A stretch of DNA of 64,000 nt from Neorhizobium alkalisoli (GCF_007829835.1 NZ_VIWP01000001.1:310001-374000); one strand, 5' to 3'; shown: positions 36,296 to 46,080, counted from the first letter of the stretch. Notes: generated by a model from the sequence alone, not told the origin. Translations and numbers: made by a program.

Positions 36296-38653
36296 ATGAG
36301 CGATACCCCCGTCAACGAAACGATCGAACTTGCGGGTCTCGATGCCGCGGCGGAAATCCGGGTCGATCGCTGGGGCATTCCGCATATCCGGGCGGAGAAC
36401 GAAAAGGACCTGTTCTTCCTGCAGGGGTTTAACGCCGCCCGCGACCGGCTCTGGCAGCTCGATCTGTGGCGCAAGCGCGGCCTCGGCCTGCTCGCCGCCG
36501 ATTTCGGCCCCGGTTATCTCGCGCAGGACCATGCCGCCCGGCATTTCCTCTATCGCGGCGACATGGCGGCCGAATGGGTGTCTTACGCGCCGGACACAGA
36601 GGCGATCTGCACCGCCTTCGCGACCGGCATCAACGCCTATATCGCGCTTTGCGAGGCGGAGCCCGCACGCCTGCCGCCGGAATTTGCGGTCTTCGGCACA
36701 AAACCGGCTCGCTGGCAGCCATCGGATGTCGTCCGCATCCGCAGCCATGCGCTGACCCGCAACGGCCTGTCGGAAATTTTGCGCGCCAATATCATGGCCC
36801 GCACGGATGCCGAAACCGATCTCCTGCGCTTCGAACTCGATCCGCCGGTGATACCGGAACCCGCCGAGGGCATTGTGCTTGCCGATATCCCGATGGCCGC
36901 GACACGCCTGTTCAAGCTCGCGACCGCCGCTGTCACTTTCGACAAAGCGCGGCTGGCTGCCGGGATCGACGACATCTGGAAATGGACCGAGCTCACCGAT
37001 CTCGGCGACATCGTCCAGGCCGTCGCCGAACAGGGTTCCAACAACTGGGCCGTCCATGGCTCACGCACGGAGACGGGCCGCCCAATCCTCGCCAGCGACC
37101 CGCACCGCGCCCATGCCGTGCCGTCGCTGCGTTACCTCGTCCATCTCGAAGCCCCGGGCTTCAACGCGATCGGCACCGGCGAGCCGACCGCACCCGGCAT
37201 CTCGCTCGGCCACAACGACCGCAACGCCTTCGGCCTGACAATTTTCGGTGCCGATCAGGAGGATGTCTATATCTACGAGACGAAGGACGGCGATCCCGAC
37301 TCCTATCGTTATGGCGAAGGTTACGAGAAGATTGGGCGGATCGAAGAGAGTTTTGGCGTCAAGGGTCATCCCGACCAGACGCTGACCTTGTCCTTCACCC
37401 GCCACGGGCCGATCCTCCACGAAAATCCGCAAAAGCGGATCGCCATCGCCATGCGTTCGGTCTGGCTTTCACCCGGCTCGGCCGCCTATCTCGGCAGCCT
37501 GTCCTATATGCGCAGCGGCTCGGTAAAAGAGTTCGCCGAAACGCTCGGGTCCTGGGGTACGCCTTCGGTCAACCATGTCAGCGCCGACGTAACGGGCGAT
37601 ATCGGCTGGTTCACAGCCGGCTTCACGCCGGTGCGGCATAACTGGCAGGGCCTGCTGCCTGTACCCGGCGACGGCAGTTACGAATGGGACGGCTTTTTGC
37701 CTCCCGACCAACTGCCGCGCAAATACAATCCGGCGGAAGGTTTCGTCGCCTCCGCCAACGAGATGAACCTGCCGAAAGACCGTGATCCAGCCGCGCCGTC
37801 GATCGGCCATGAATGGGCCGAGGTCAGCCGCGCCGAGCGGATCAAAACCGTTCTGGCCAATGATCCGCGGCACACGCTGAAGGCCTCGATGGACCTGCAG
37901 ACGGATGTCTATTCCCGTCCGGCCGCCATCATTTGCGGGCTTCTAGGAGAGGTCGCCAAAAAGCATGCGCTGGATGCAGTGCAATTGCATGCTTCTGCGC
38001 TTCTCGATGGTTGGGATCACCGACTGGAAGCCACAAGTGCGCCAGCGCTGCTCTTCGAAGTCTGGTGGATGAAACACCTGCGCCCCGGTCTTCTGGCACG
38101 TTTTGCACCCGACCCGGTCGTGCGGCAATTGCTGCTGCCCGGCGATGTCGATCGCATGCTTTCGCTTCTGGCCGAACCCGGCGCCCATTGGCCAGCATCG
38201 GAGCGTGACGCCCTGCTGCTCTCGACCCTTTCGGCAGGCTTTGCCGATTGCGAGCGTCGGCTCGGGGCCGATCCCAAGGCGTGGCGCTGGGGCGATCTGC
38301 ATCGCGCGCTCTTCGAACACGCGACGGACCGGACCAGGACGGAGGATCGCGGCGCATGGAATGTCGGTCCGCTTTCGGTGGGCGGCAGCCGTTCCACGCC
38401 GATGCATGCGGCCTATCGTGTCGGTGATTTCGGCGTCAATTCCGGCGCCTCGGTGCGGCTCGTCATGGATGTCGGCTATTGGGACAACAGCGTCTGCATC
38501 AATGCCCCCGGCCAGTCGGGCGATCCGCGCTCCAGCCATTATGCCGATCTTTCCGGCCTATGGGCGAAAGGCGACTATGTGCCGCTTCTCTACAGCCGCG
38601 AACGGATCGCGGAAGAGACGCACGCACTGATCACCCTGCTTCCGAAGCGCTAG
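36296..38653 (+). CDS. Penicillin-acylase family Ntn-hydrolase, no signal peptide
   Basis: A 785-residue precursor of the N-terminal nucleophile hydrolase family (penicillin G, cephalosporin and acyl-homoserine-lactone acylases). The alpha part starts IRVDRWGIPHIRAENEKDLFFLQGFNAARDRLWQLDLWRKRGLGLLA; self-cleavage is expected before Ser248 in EQG-SNNWAVHGSRT, giving a beta chain of 538 residues with SDPHRAHAVPSLRY, the NHVSADVTGDIGWFTAG segment and a catalytic Asn region near ASANEMN. Classical members are periplasmic; here the N-terminus MSDTPVNETIELAGL is not a signal. Fused in one operon to an importer, it should hydrolyse an amide bond after uptake. Confidence 0.9.
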   Translation: MSDTPVNETIELAGLDAAAEIRVDRWGIPHIRAENEKDLFFLQGFNAARDRLWQLDLWRKRGLGLLAADFGPGYLAQDHAARHFLYRGDMAAEWVSYAPDTEAICTAFATGINAYIALCEAEPARLPPEFAVFGTKPARWQPSDVVRIRSHALTRNGLSEILRANIMARTDAETDLLRFELDPPVIPEPAEGIVLADIPMAATRLFKLATAAVTFDKARLAAGIDDIWKWTELTDLGDIVQAVAEQGSNNWAVHGSRTETGRPILASDPHRAHAVPSLRYLVHLEAPGFNAIGTGEPTAPGISLGHNDRNAFGLTIFGADQEDVYIYETKDGDPDSYRYGEGYEKIGRIEESFGVKGHPDQTLTLSFTRHGPILHENPQKRIAIAMRSVWLSPGSAAYLGSLSYMRSGSVKEFAETLGSWGTPSVNHVSADVTGDIGWFTAGFTPVRHNWQGLLPVPGDGSYEWDGFLPPDQLPRKYNPAEGFVASANEMNLPKDRDPAAPSIGHEWAEVSRAERIKTVLANDPRHTLKASMDLQTDVYSRPAAIICGLLGEVAKKHALDAVQLHASALLDGWDHRLEATSAPALLFEVWWMKHLRPGLLARFAPDPVVRQLLLPGDVDRMLSLLAEPGAHWPASERDALLLSTLSAGFADCERRLGADPKAWRWGDLHRALFEHATDRTRTEDRGAWNVGPLSVGGSRSTPMHAAYRVGDFGVNSGASVRLVMDVGYWDNSVCINAPGQSGDPRSSHYADLSGLWAKGDYVPLLYSRERIAEETHALITLLPKR

Positions 38654-38723
38654 AAAAGAGCTAAGAAGAGCGGCCGACAACAAGCGTATCCCCGAGTCGG
38701 CGCGATCAGGCAGGAATGCAGAT

Positions 38724-40124
38724 ATGACAATGGATCTGGCTTCGGATTTGATGGCGGCCTTGCGCGCGGCGATCGGCGACGATTTCGTCAAGCAGGGAAG
38801 CGACATTCCCGTAAAACATTGGTCCGATGCCACGGAAATGACGCCGGTCTGCCCGAAAGCGCTTCTGCTGCCCGGCTCGACGGCCGAGGTTTCCGCCGTT
38901 CTTGCCTTGTGTTTCAAGGCCGGCCAGCCGGTTGTGATCCAGGGCGGATTGACCGGCCTTGCCGCCGGTGCGCAGCCGCAGGAAGGCGAGATCGCGCTGT
39001 CGCTACAGCGCCTGAATGGCATCGAGGAGATCGACATCGAGAGCCGCACGATGATCGCCTTTGCCGGAACGCCTTTGCACGTCATTCACGAGGAAGCGCA
39101 GAAAGTCGGCCTGCATTACGGCGTCGATCTCGGCGCCCGCGGCAGCTGCACGATCGGCGGCAATGTCGCCACCAATGCCGGCGGTGTCCAGGCCGTGCGC
39201 TACGGCGTGACGCGCCGCAATGTGCTGGGCCTCGAAGCCGTACTGTCGGATGGTACGGTGCTGACCGGCCTCAACAAGATGCTGAAGAACAATACGGGTT
39301 ATGACTGGCCGCAGCTGATGATCGGCAGCGAAGGCACGCTCGGCGTCATCACCCGTGTGTCGCTGTCGCTCTCCCCAGCCCCGCCCGCATTCCAGACCGC
39401 ACTTTGCGCCGTTTCCGGCGTGGCGGATGCCGCCGCCGTTCTCGGACGGCTGGAACAGATTTTTCCCGGCCGGCTCGTCACCTTCGAGGGCATGTGGCGG
39501 GAATATATGGATGTGACCGCAAAGCTCGGCACATTGGCGGAACCCTTTGCCGAACGGCCCGAAATCACGCTGCTGATCGAAGCTGCCCTCGGCGACGGAC
39601 AGGAGGGGCAGGATCTGCTGGCGGAAGCGCTTTCGACGCTGATGGAAGAAGGCCGTGTTCAGGACGCGGTGCTTGCCCAGTCGCTGCAGGACCGCCAGCG
39701 TTTCTGGGCCTATCGGGAAGCCAATTACGAATTCCACCACATCATGCCCGCCGGCGAACATTTCGACATCAGCCTGCCGATGAATGTCATGGACGCGGCG
39801 ATTGCGCATATGCGGGCGGCAACAGCATCTGAAATGCCGGGCAGCACGTTTATCGCTTATGGCCATATGGCAGACAGCAATCTCCACCTTGCCGTCTATC
39901 CGGACGCATCCGCAAACGATGCCGCCGGCTCCAAAGCGATCGTTTATGACGCCGTCGGAATGTTCAAGGGCAGCATATCGGCCGAACACGGCATCGGCAT
40001 GCTGAAGCGGCCATACCTGTCACGCAGCCGCACGCCTGCGGAACTCGCTCTGATGAAGAGCCTGAAACAGACTTTTGACCCTGCCGCCATTCTCAATCGC
40101 GACCGGATTTTCGCCGCCGGCTGA
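38724..40124 (+). CDS. GlcD/D-2-hydroxyglutarate-dehydrogenase-like FAD-linked oxidase
   Basis: A 466-residue flavoprotein of the VAO/PCMH family. FAD-binding segments are VVIQGGLTGLAAGAQP, GVDLGARGSCTIGGNVATNAGGVQAVRYGVTRRNVLGLEAVLSDG and LMIGSEGTLGVITRVSLSL; the C-terminal FAD-oxidase cap has FIAYGHMADSNLHLAVYP and SAEHGIGMLKRPYL, with metal-site His residues. Family enzymes oxidise D-2-hydroxyacids (lactate, glycolate, 2-hydroxyglutarate). Last gene of the importer operon, 70 bp after the acylase gene; it probably oxidises a hydroxy acid released by hydrolysis. Confidence 0.92.
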   Translation: MTMDLASDLMAALRAAIGDDFVKQGSDIPVKHWSDATEMTPVCPKALLLPGSTAEVSAVLALCFKAGQPVVIQGGLTGLAAGAQPQEGEIALSLQRLNGIEEIDIESRTMIAFAGTPLHVIHEEAQKVGLHYGVDLGARGSCTIGGNVATNAGGVQAVRYGVTRRNVLGLEAVLSDGTVLTGLNKMLKNNTGYDWPQLMIGSEGTLGVITRVSLSLSPAPPAFQTALCAVSGVADAAAVLGRLEQIFPGRLVTFEGMWREYMDVTAKLGTLAEPFAERPEITLLIEAALGDGQEGQDLLAEALSTLMEEGRVQDAVLAQSLQDRQRFWAYREANYEFHHIMPAGEHFDISLPMNVMDAAIAHMRAATASEMPGSTFIAYGHMADSNLHLAVYPDASANDAAGSKAIVYDAVGMFKGSISAEHGIGMLKRPYLSRSRTPAELALMKSLKQTFDPAAILNRDRIFAAG

Positions 40125-40422
40125 TCAGCCAGAATACGACCGGCGACAGCAACCCCGACGACGCTCCTTTGTTTTCAGTTCAATTCCCGGCTGCTGATAT
40201 TGCGGTACCAGACGGCCGGGGACCATTTTTCTGCGTCCAGAACAAGCCTTGCAAGTCAGGCGCTTAGCGTCCCGGCGACGGCTCAGTTTCGAGCCGTTGT
40301 CAGATCTCGCAATAGAACCGGATATCCGCAACCCGTAAAATACGGGCATCGACCTTGGCCAAGGACGGTTTGGAGGAGACGCATCCGGGAGGACTTTCAG
40401 CCACGACAAAAAGGGGCTTTCG
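40125..40422. other. 298-bp gap before the GH16 gene
   Basis: No gene is supported here. It should hold the glycanase promoter. GAGGAG at 40374-40379 and GGGAGGA at 40388-40394 look like ribosome sites but no reading frame follows them; the real start uses AAGGGG at 40411-40416. I see no palindrome of note. Confidence 0.5.
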
Positions 40423-41856
40423 ATGACCAAGACCGTTTTGAATGCAGTCGGCGACACGCTCTATTACAGCGGCGATCCTACAGCCTGGTTTTCCGCCACG
40501 GGTTCCGGCCCGACCCTTGCCGGTTCTGCCGGTAACGACGCCATGTATGGCAACAGTGCCGTCAATGTGACCATGAGCGGCGGCACAGGCGACGACGTTT
40601 ATTACCTCTATTCGAGCATCAACCGCGCCGTCGAATCCGCCGATGGCGGCATCGATACGATCAATACCTGGATGAGCTATACGCTCCCCGACAATATCGA
40701 AAACCTGACCGTCACCGGGGCCGGCCGTTACGCCTTCGGCAACAGCCTCGACAATATCATCTCAGGCGCTGCCGGTACCCAGACGATCGATGGCGGCGCC
40801 GGCAATGACGTGCTGACCGGCGGCGGTGGCGCCGATATCTTTATCGTCACCAAGGGCAATGGCAGCGATCTCATTACCGATTTCGGTGCCGACGACACGA
40901 TCCGCCTCAACAAATACGGCTTTACCTCCTTCGAACAGCTCAGCAGCCATTTCACCCAGGAGGGCGCCAATCTGCGGCTGGATCTGGGGGACGGCGAAAG
41001 TCTGCTTCTCGCCAATACCAGCGCCGACCAGCTGAGCGAAAGCCAGTTCCAGCTGCCGCTCGACCGTTCGCACCTGACCCAGACCTTTGGCGACGAGTTC
41101 AACAACCTCTCGCTGTTCAACGGCACGAGCGGGACATGGGATGCGAAATTCCCCTGGGCGCCCACGGAAGGGAGCTCGCTTCCGACCAATGGCGAGCTGC
41201 AATGGTACGTCAACCCGGCCTATGGCCCGACCGCATCCGCCAATCCCTTCTCCGTGTCGAACGGCGTGCTGACGATCACCGCCAAAGATACGCCGGATGC
41301 ACTGAAGGATACGGTTGGCGGTTACGATTATACGTCAGGGCTGCTGACCACCGCCTCCACATTCTCCCAGACCTACGGTTATTTCGAAATCCGCGCCGAC
41401 ATGCCGACCGATACGGGCGTCTGGCCGGCCTTCTGGCTGCTTCCGGAAGACGGTTCCTGGCCGCCGGAACTGGATGTGGTCGAAATGCGCGGACAGCAGC
41501 CGAACACGGTGCATGTCTCGGCCCATTCCAATGCGACAGGCCAGCAGACAACGCAGACTTCGGCCGTTCAGGTGCCGAGCACGGACGGGTTCCATACTTA
41601 CGGGGTGCTGTGGGGCGAGGACGAGATCGTCTGGTACTTTGACGATGTCGCGATCGCCCATGCCGATACGCCGGACGACATGCACAAGCCGATGTACATG
41701 CTGGTCGATCTTGCCGTCGGCGGCGTGGCCGGGACACCGCCGAATGGGCTGCCGAACGGTTCGAAGATGCAGATCGATTATATTCACGCCTATTCGCTGG
41801 ATGATCCGTCGGTTGCGACGATGGTGAGCAGCAGCGCGCAGGATGGGCTGGTTTGA
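40423..41856 (+). CDS. Secreted GH16 endo-glycanase with RTX-type calcium repeats (ExsH-like)
   Basis: A 477-residue protein. Residues about 30-150 contain RTX nonapeptide-like units (SAGNDAMYG, GGTGDDVYYL, GGAGNDVLTGGGGADIF), which bind calcium and mark type I (ABC/MFP/TolC) secretion; there is no Sec signal. Residues about 215-465 are the GH16 domain: GELQWYVNPAYG, YGYFEIRADMPTDTGVWPAFWLLP and the active site ELDVVE with nucleophile Glu349 and acid/base Glu354. Similar rhizobial enzymes (ExsH, exported by PrsDE) cut nascent succinoglycan or beta-1,3-1,4-glucans. Stands alone on the plus strand. Confidence 0.9.
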   Translation: MTKTVLNAVGDTLYYSGDPTAWFSATGSGPTLAGSAGNDAMYGNSAVNVTMSGGTGDDVYYLYSSINRAVESADGGIDTINTWMSYTLPDNIENLTVTGAGRYAFGNSLDNIISGAAGTQTIDGGAGNDVLTGGGGADIFIVTKGNGSDLITDFGADDTIRLNKYGFTSFEQLSSHFTQEGANLRLDLGDGESLLLANTSADQLSESQFQLPLDRSHLTQTFGDEFNNLSLFNGTSGTWDAKFPWAPTEGSSLPTNGELQWYVNPAYGPTASANPFSVSNGVLTITAKDTPDALKDTVGGYDYTSGLLTTASTFSQTYGYFEIRADMPTDTGVWPAFWLLPEDGSWPPELDVVEMRGQQPNTVHVSAHSNATGQQTTQTSAVQVPSTDGFHTYGVLWGEDEIVWYFDDVAIAHADTPDDMHKPMYMLVDLAVGGVAGTPPNGLPNGSKMQIDYIHAYSLDDPSVATMVSSSAQDGLV

Positions 41857-41861
41857 GCTTC

Positions 41862-41892
41862 GAGGTAAGGGGCTGAAGCCGCTCCTTACCTC
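41862..41892 (+). terminator. Hairpin after the GH16 gene
   Basis: GAGGTAAGG (41862-41870) and CCTTACCTC (41884-41892) pair perfectly 6 bp after the stop codon. Its right arm runs into the repeat at 41889, so the terminator may be built partly from that element; no T-run follows. Confidence 0.5.
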
Positions 41893-42005
41893 ATTCCTGT
41901 GCTTGTCACAGGAATCTAGCCAGCCCAAGTCCTTGGGCTGGAAGGACTCTTTTAGCCGCGCAGACGCGCGGCTGCTGGATTCCTGTCACAAGCACAGGAA
42001 TGAGG
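41889..42005 (+). repeat. Palindromic intergenic mosaic repeat, copy 2
   Basis: A 117-bp element with the same 24-bp inverted ends as copies 1 and 3. Internal order: CCAGCCCAA-GTCC-TTGGGCTGG hairpin, then AGCCGCGC-AGAC-GCGCGGCT hairpin. It lies between the convergent GH16 and isochorismatase genes. Confidence 0.9.
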
Positions 42006-42036
42006 TCGAGGAGACTTTTGTGCGTTCTGGGAGCAT

Positions 42037-42690
42037 TCAGACAGCCACCTTCAGCCCAACCCACGACCGCTCCACATCGGCGAGCTCGACCACATTGGCA
42101 AACGACCACGCCATGCCAAACAGCGAATAATGATTGCGCTCGGCCAAAAACTCGGCGACCGCATCTTTGACCACGAACGTCCCGTAATCCCGCTGCCCCG
42201 CATCACGCACTGTCGACTCGACGCAGATATTCGTCGTGACGCCGCAGACGATCAGGTTGCGGATGCCCATGCCGGTCAGGACCGGTTCGAGGCGGGTGCC
42301 GTAAAACGCGCTAGGGCGGGATTTGTCGATGATGACCTCGTCCGGCCGCACATTCAGCTCGGCGATCAGCTCGACCTCTTCGGTGCCGTAACCCAGCGAA
42401 TTGCGGGCCTTGCGCTCTTCCGGGTTCGCCCCGTATTTGCGCCCGAGATCGACCATGCCCGGCGAATAGACGTAACGCGTGAAGATGACCGGCACGCCCT
42501 GCGCCCGCGCCAGATCGACCAGCTTCACCGTGCCGGGTATCGCGGCACGCAGTGGCGAAACGTCGATCCCCGCCCGGCCGAGCGAGTCATTATTGTTGAA
42601 AAAGGCCCGCTGCATGTCGATCACGATGACGGCCGTATCGGCTTTCGGCAGATCGCCATTGTACATGCGGATGGGGTGGAGCTCGCTCAT
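42037..42690 (-). CDS. Isochorismatase-family cysteine hydrolase
   Basis: A 217-residue hydrolase (ATG at 42690 with GGAAAG upstream; an in-frame GTG 30 bp earlier is less likely). Catalytic triad residues are Asp25 in VIVIDMQRAFF, Lys in IIDKSRPSAFYGTRLE, and Cys in VCGVTTNICVESTVRDA, with the cis-peptide Val-Thr-Thr. Members cleave amides such as N-carbamoylsarcosine, nicotinamide, ureidoacrylate or biuret, or isochorismate. The genes around it give no clear clue; an amide is the likelier substrate given the amide-degrading cluster nearby. Confidence 0.88.
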   Translation of the reverse strand: MSELHPIRMYNGDLPKADTAVIVIDMQRAFFNNNDSLGRAGIDVSPLRAAIPGTVKLVDLARAQGVPVIFTRYVYSPGMVDLGRKYGANPEERKARNSLGYGTEEVELIAELNVRPDEVIIDKSRPSAFYGTRLEPVLTGMGIRNLIVCGVTTNICVESTVRDAGQRDYGTFVVKDAVAEFLAERNHYSLFGMAWSFANVVELADVERSWVGLKVAV

Positions 42691-42741
42691 CTGAAAACTT
42701 TCCGAATTTATTGAAGGCACTTTTGTCGGCGAAGGCGATCC

Positions 42742-44601
42742 TCAGCCGTCATGTTCGCGGATAATCTCGATGAAGGCGTCGCCATATCGTTCCAGCTTCG
42801 ACTGACCGACGCCGGAAATGCCGAGCAGGGCGTCGTGATCCGTCGGCCTCTGTTTTGCAAAGGCGATCAGCACCGTATCGGCGAAAACGACATAGGGCGG
42901 AACGGCAAGTTCCTTGGCGATAGAAGTGCGCAAGCGCCGCAGAGCTTCGAACAGGATCGCATCATCCCCTTCGAGGCTCGATCTTGCGTTGCCTGATGAG
43001 GAAGAGGCGGTGCGCGATGCCTTGCCCTTTGTCGGGCGGTCCCGGCGGAAGCGTATTTCCCGTTCGTGCTTGAAAACGGCGCGAGCGCCCTCCTGCAGTT
43101 TCAGGGCGCCGAACGCTTCATGGTCGACACTGACGAGGCCTGCCGCCAGAAGCTGGCGATAGACCGATTGCCAGGTTTTTTGCGCAATATCCTTGCCGAC
43201 GCCGAAGACCGGCATGCTCGTATGACCGAAACGGATGGTCTTTTCATTCTCGTTGCCGAGCAGAACGTCGATCAGGTGACCCGTGCCAAACCGTTCGCCG
43301 GTGCGATAGATGGCGGCGAGCGCCTTGATCGCCGCTTCGGTTCCGTCCCAGGTATCGACCGGCTTCAGGCATGTATCGCAATTGTTGCAGCCGCCCGCAT
43401 GGCTTTCGCCGAAATGCGCCAAAATCGCCTGACGCCGGCAGCCGGCCGTTTCGCAGATACCGAGCAGCGCATTCAGCTTGGCGCGCTCGACGCGCTTGAT
43501 GTCATCGCCCGAATTGCCGCCATCGATCATCCGGCCCCGCTGGATGACATCGGCCATGCCATAGGCCATCCAGACTTCAGATGGCAGGCCGTCGCGCCCG
43601 GCGCGGCCGGTTTCCTGATAATAAGCCTCGACCGAGCCCGGGAGATCGAGATGGGCGACATATCGGACATTCGGCTTGTCGATGCCCATGCCGAAGGCGA
43701 CGGTGGCGACAAGGCAGAGTTCTTCCTCCTTAAGGAAGGCATCCTGGTTGGCGTCACGCTCGTGCCGCTCCATGCCGGCATGATAGGCGAGCGCGCGAAT
43801 ACCCTGATCGTTCAGCCACTCGGCCGTTTCCTCGACCTTGGCGCGCGACAGGCAATAAACGATGCCGCTCGATCCCTTGTGCCCGGAGAGGAAACGCAAA
43901 AGCTGCTGGCGCGGCTGGTCACGCTCGACGATTTCATAGGCGATGTTGGGGCGGTCGAAGGAGGTGGTAAAAACCTCGGCATTGTTCAACGCCAGCCGCT
44001 CGATGATGTCGTCGCGGGTATGCGGATCGGCGGTCGCCGTCAGCGCCATGCGCGGCACGCCGGGATAAAGCGCCGCGAGCTCTCCGAGCTGGCGATATTC
44101 GGGCCGGAAATCATGGCCCCATTGCGAGACGCAGTGGGCTTCGTCGATCGCGAACAGCGAGATCTTTGCGTTGCCGATCACATCCTTGAAGGCCGGGGTA
44201 ACGATGCGTTCGGGCGTGACATAAAGAAGATCGAGTTCGCCTATGGCGATCGCCCGGCGCACATCGATAAAATCCTCGCGCGACAGGGAGGAGTTGAGCG
44301 CGGCAGCCCGCACGCCGAGCTGTTTCAGGGCCTCCACCTGGTCGCGCATCAGGGCGATCAGCGGCGAAACGACGATGCCGAGGCCGTCGCGGCAGAGCGC
44401 CGGGATCTGGAAGCAAAGCGACTTGCCGGCACCGGTCGGGAAGAGAACAACGGCATCACCGCCCGAGACCACATGCTGAACAACCGCACCCTGTTTGCCG
44501 CGGAAAGCGGAATAGCCATAGACGCGCTTCAGCACGTCGAGCGGGTTCTTCGTGCTTCCTTCGTCAAAAAGGGCGTCGAGGCTGTTATCGGTCTGCGGCA
44601 T
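42742..44601 (-). CDS. recQ: ATP-dependent DNA helicase RecQ
   Basis: A 619-residue helicase, normal RecQ length; the ATG at 44601 follows GAGAG. Helicase core: [36 protein letters not shown] (motif I), DEAH box in [24 protein letters not shown] with the RecQ aromatic loop, [29 protein letters not shown] (motif VI). The zinc cluster reads [12 protein letters not shown]...CNNCDTC, and an HRDC domain ([25 protein letters not shown]) ends the protein. Acts in recombination and fork repair. Confidence 0.97.
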   Translation of the reverse strand: MPQTDNSLDALFDEGSTKNPLDVLKRVYGYSAFRGKQGAVVQHVVSGGDAVVLFPTGAGKSLCFQIPALCRDGLGIVVSPLIALMRDQVEALKQLGVRAAALNSSLSREDFIDVRRAIAIGELDLLYVTPERIVTPAFKDVIGNAKISLFAIDEAHCVSQWGHDFRPEYRQLGELAALYPGVPRMALTATADPHTRDDIIERLALNNAEVFTTSFDRPNIAYEIVERDQPRQQLLRFLSGHKGSSGIVYCLSRAKVEETAEWLNDQGIRALAYHAGMERHERDANQDAFLKEEELCLVATVAFGMGIDKPNVRYVAHLDLPGSVEAYYQETGRAGRDGLPSEVWMAYGMADVIQRGRMIDGGNSGDDIKRVERAKLNALLGICETAGCRRQAILAHFGESHAGGCNNCDTCLKPVDTWDGTEAAIKALAAIYRTGERFGTGHLIDVLLGNENEKTIRFGHTSMPVFGVGKDIAQKTWQSVYRQLLAAGLVSVDHEAFGALKLQEGARAVFKHEREIRFRRDRPTKGKASRTASSSSGNARSSLEGDDAILFEALRRLRTSIAKELAVPPYVVFADTVLIAFAKQRPTDHDALLGISGVGQSKLERYGDAFIEIIREHDG

Positions 44602-44661
44602 GGAATCTCTCATTCTGGGAAGGCCGCCACTATGGCACAGGTGTTGCGGCCATCGCGAGGC

Positions 44662-46065
44662 CTAACCCGAACTGTTGAGAAGCTTTGCGGCCGAAAGCGC
44701 CGAGACGCGGCCGAGCGCAACCGCCGTCAAAAGGCCGTTGCCGGAGAGATAACCGCTGGCATTGCTGCCGGACACACCGCAGGCGGCCCCGCCTGCGGCA
44801 AACAGATTGGCGATGACCGAGCCATCCTCGCGCAACACCCTCGCCTCGCCATCCACGACGAGCCCGCCTTGGGTATGGAACAGCGCACCGGTGACCTTTA
44901 CGGCACGGAACGGTGGCTGGAGCGCCGAAATGCCGGCCAATCCGCGGTCGAAATCATCTTCCGAGCCATCGACCTTGCAGGCCTCGAACTGTGCAAAAGT
45001 CTTTGCCAGTCTGTCGGGATCGACCTGCATCCGACCTGCCAATTCCTCGATCGTCTCGGCCGAAATCACTGCATTCAGCCGCTCGGCTTCACGAAAATCC
45101 TCGAACTGGGCGGCAATGGCGGCGATGCGCTGATCGAACACCGTCCAGGCTATGCTCTCTGGCTGCGCCAGCACATTGGCCGCCTGTTCGGAATAACCCT
45201 GCGCTTCGTTGGAAAAGCGCGCGCCATGCAGAGTGACCTGAAAGCCGCCCTCCATGACGGTTGCCCAGGTGATCAATATGCCGGCCGGATGGGCGACCGA
45301 GCCGTGGCCCTGATGACCGCCGAGATGGTGGGTCGCAGCACCGATCTCCTCGCCCCAGAGAAGGGCGTCGCCCTGATTGCCGGGATGGCCGAAATAGAGC
45401 GCATCGCGCATCTGCGGAATGTATTTTTCGACGAGAGCCGGATTGCCACCATACCCGTTGCAGGCGAGGATCAGGGCTTCGCAGCCGATCTCTTCGCGAG
45501 TACCGTCCGGTCGGGACAGGATAACGCCGCGAACTTTTCCATCACTGCCGACGACAAGCGTCTCGACATGCGCCTCGGTCAGAATATCGATGCCGGCCTG
45601 TTCGGCGGCAGAACGGAGCCGATCGATCAGTTCGCCGCCCGAGCGCGACGGCAGGCCGTGCATGCGCAGTTGCGAATGGCCGGGATAACGAAAGTCCTCG
45701 ACCAGCGAAAACGGCAGGCCATGGGTATCGGCTAGCCATTCCAGCGTTGGGCCCACTGTTTGCGTCACAAGCTGCACAAGAGCCGGATCCGGTTCGTCAT
45801 GCGCCTTTTGAAGAATATCGGCCGCGAAAATCTCCGGAGCATCGCTGATGCCGGCAGCCTTCTGCCACCTCGTACCGGCCGCGGGAATAAGCCCCGCCGA
45901 AAGCGCCGTCGAACCGCGCGGCAGAGGATCGCGTTCAAGCACGAGCGGATCGAGGCCTTCGGCCTTTGCCGTCAGAGCGGCCACCATGCCGGCCGCACCG
46001 CCGCCGATGATGATGAGCGGTACGGTCAGGTCGAAACTGCGATCGGATATTTCGACGCGGTTCAT
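44662..46065 (-). CDS. Fumarate-reductase/KSTD-type FAD-dependent dehydrogenase
   Basis: A 467-residue flavoprotein. FAD site LIIIGGGAAGMVAALTAKAEGLDPLVLERD and C-terminal NLFAAGGAACGVSGSNASGYLSGNGLLTAVALGR; middle segments GARFSNEAQGYSEQAANVL (the GxRFxNE family motif) and FHTQGGLVVDGEARVL. This family reduces or oxidises C-C bonds next to carboxylates (fumarate, urocanate, tricarballylate, ketosteroids). The gene begins 15 bp after livF and is the last of a seven-gene operon with a Liv-type importer, so an imported carboxylic acid or enone is the probable substrate. No haem domain or signal peptide. Confidence 0.85.
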   Translation of the reverse strand: MNRVEISDRSFDLTVPLIIIGGGAAGMVAALTAKAEGLDPLVLERDPLPRGSTALSAGLIPAAGTRWQKAAGISDAPEIFAADILQKAHDEPDPALVQLVTQTVGPTLEWLADTHGLPFSLVEDFRYPGHSQLRMHGLPSRSGGELIDRLRSAAEQAGIDILTEAHVETLVVGSDGKVRGVILSRPDGTREEIGCEALILACNGYGGNPALVEKYIPQMRDALYFGHPGNQGDALLWGEEIGAATHHLGGHQGHGSVAHPAGILITWATVMEGGFQVTLHGARFSNEAQGYSEQAANVLAQPESIAWTVFDQRIAAIAAQFEDFREAERLNAVISAETIEELAGRMQVDPDRLAKTFAQFEACKVDGSEDDFDRGLAGISALQPPFRAVKVTGALFHTQGGLVVDGEARVLREDGSVIANLFAAGGAACGVSGSNASGYLSGNGLLTAVALGRVSALSAAKLLNSSG

Positions 46066-46080
46066 CTACCCCTCCCCGTC

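Noticed and set aside
35156-37057. 633-codon minus-strand frame opposite the ABC ATPase and acylase genes
   Set aside because: Antisense to strongly conserved Walker and Ntn-hydrolase sequences.
43066-45735. 889-codon open frame on the plus strand
   Set aside because: It is antisense to recQ and the flavoprotein gene, which have full family motifs; composition (Arg, Gly, His, Asp rich) is that of a high-GC shadow frame.
44662-46065. Flavoprotein named as tricarballylate dehydrogenase TcuA
   Set aside because: Length and family fit, but there is no TcuB or TcuC neighbour and substrate residues cannot be checked by eye.
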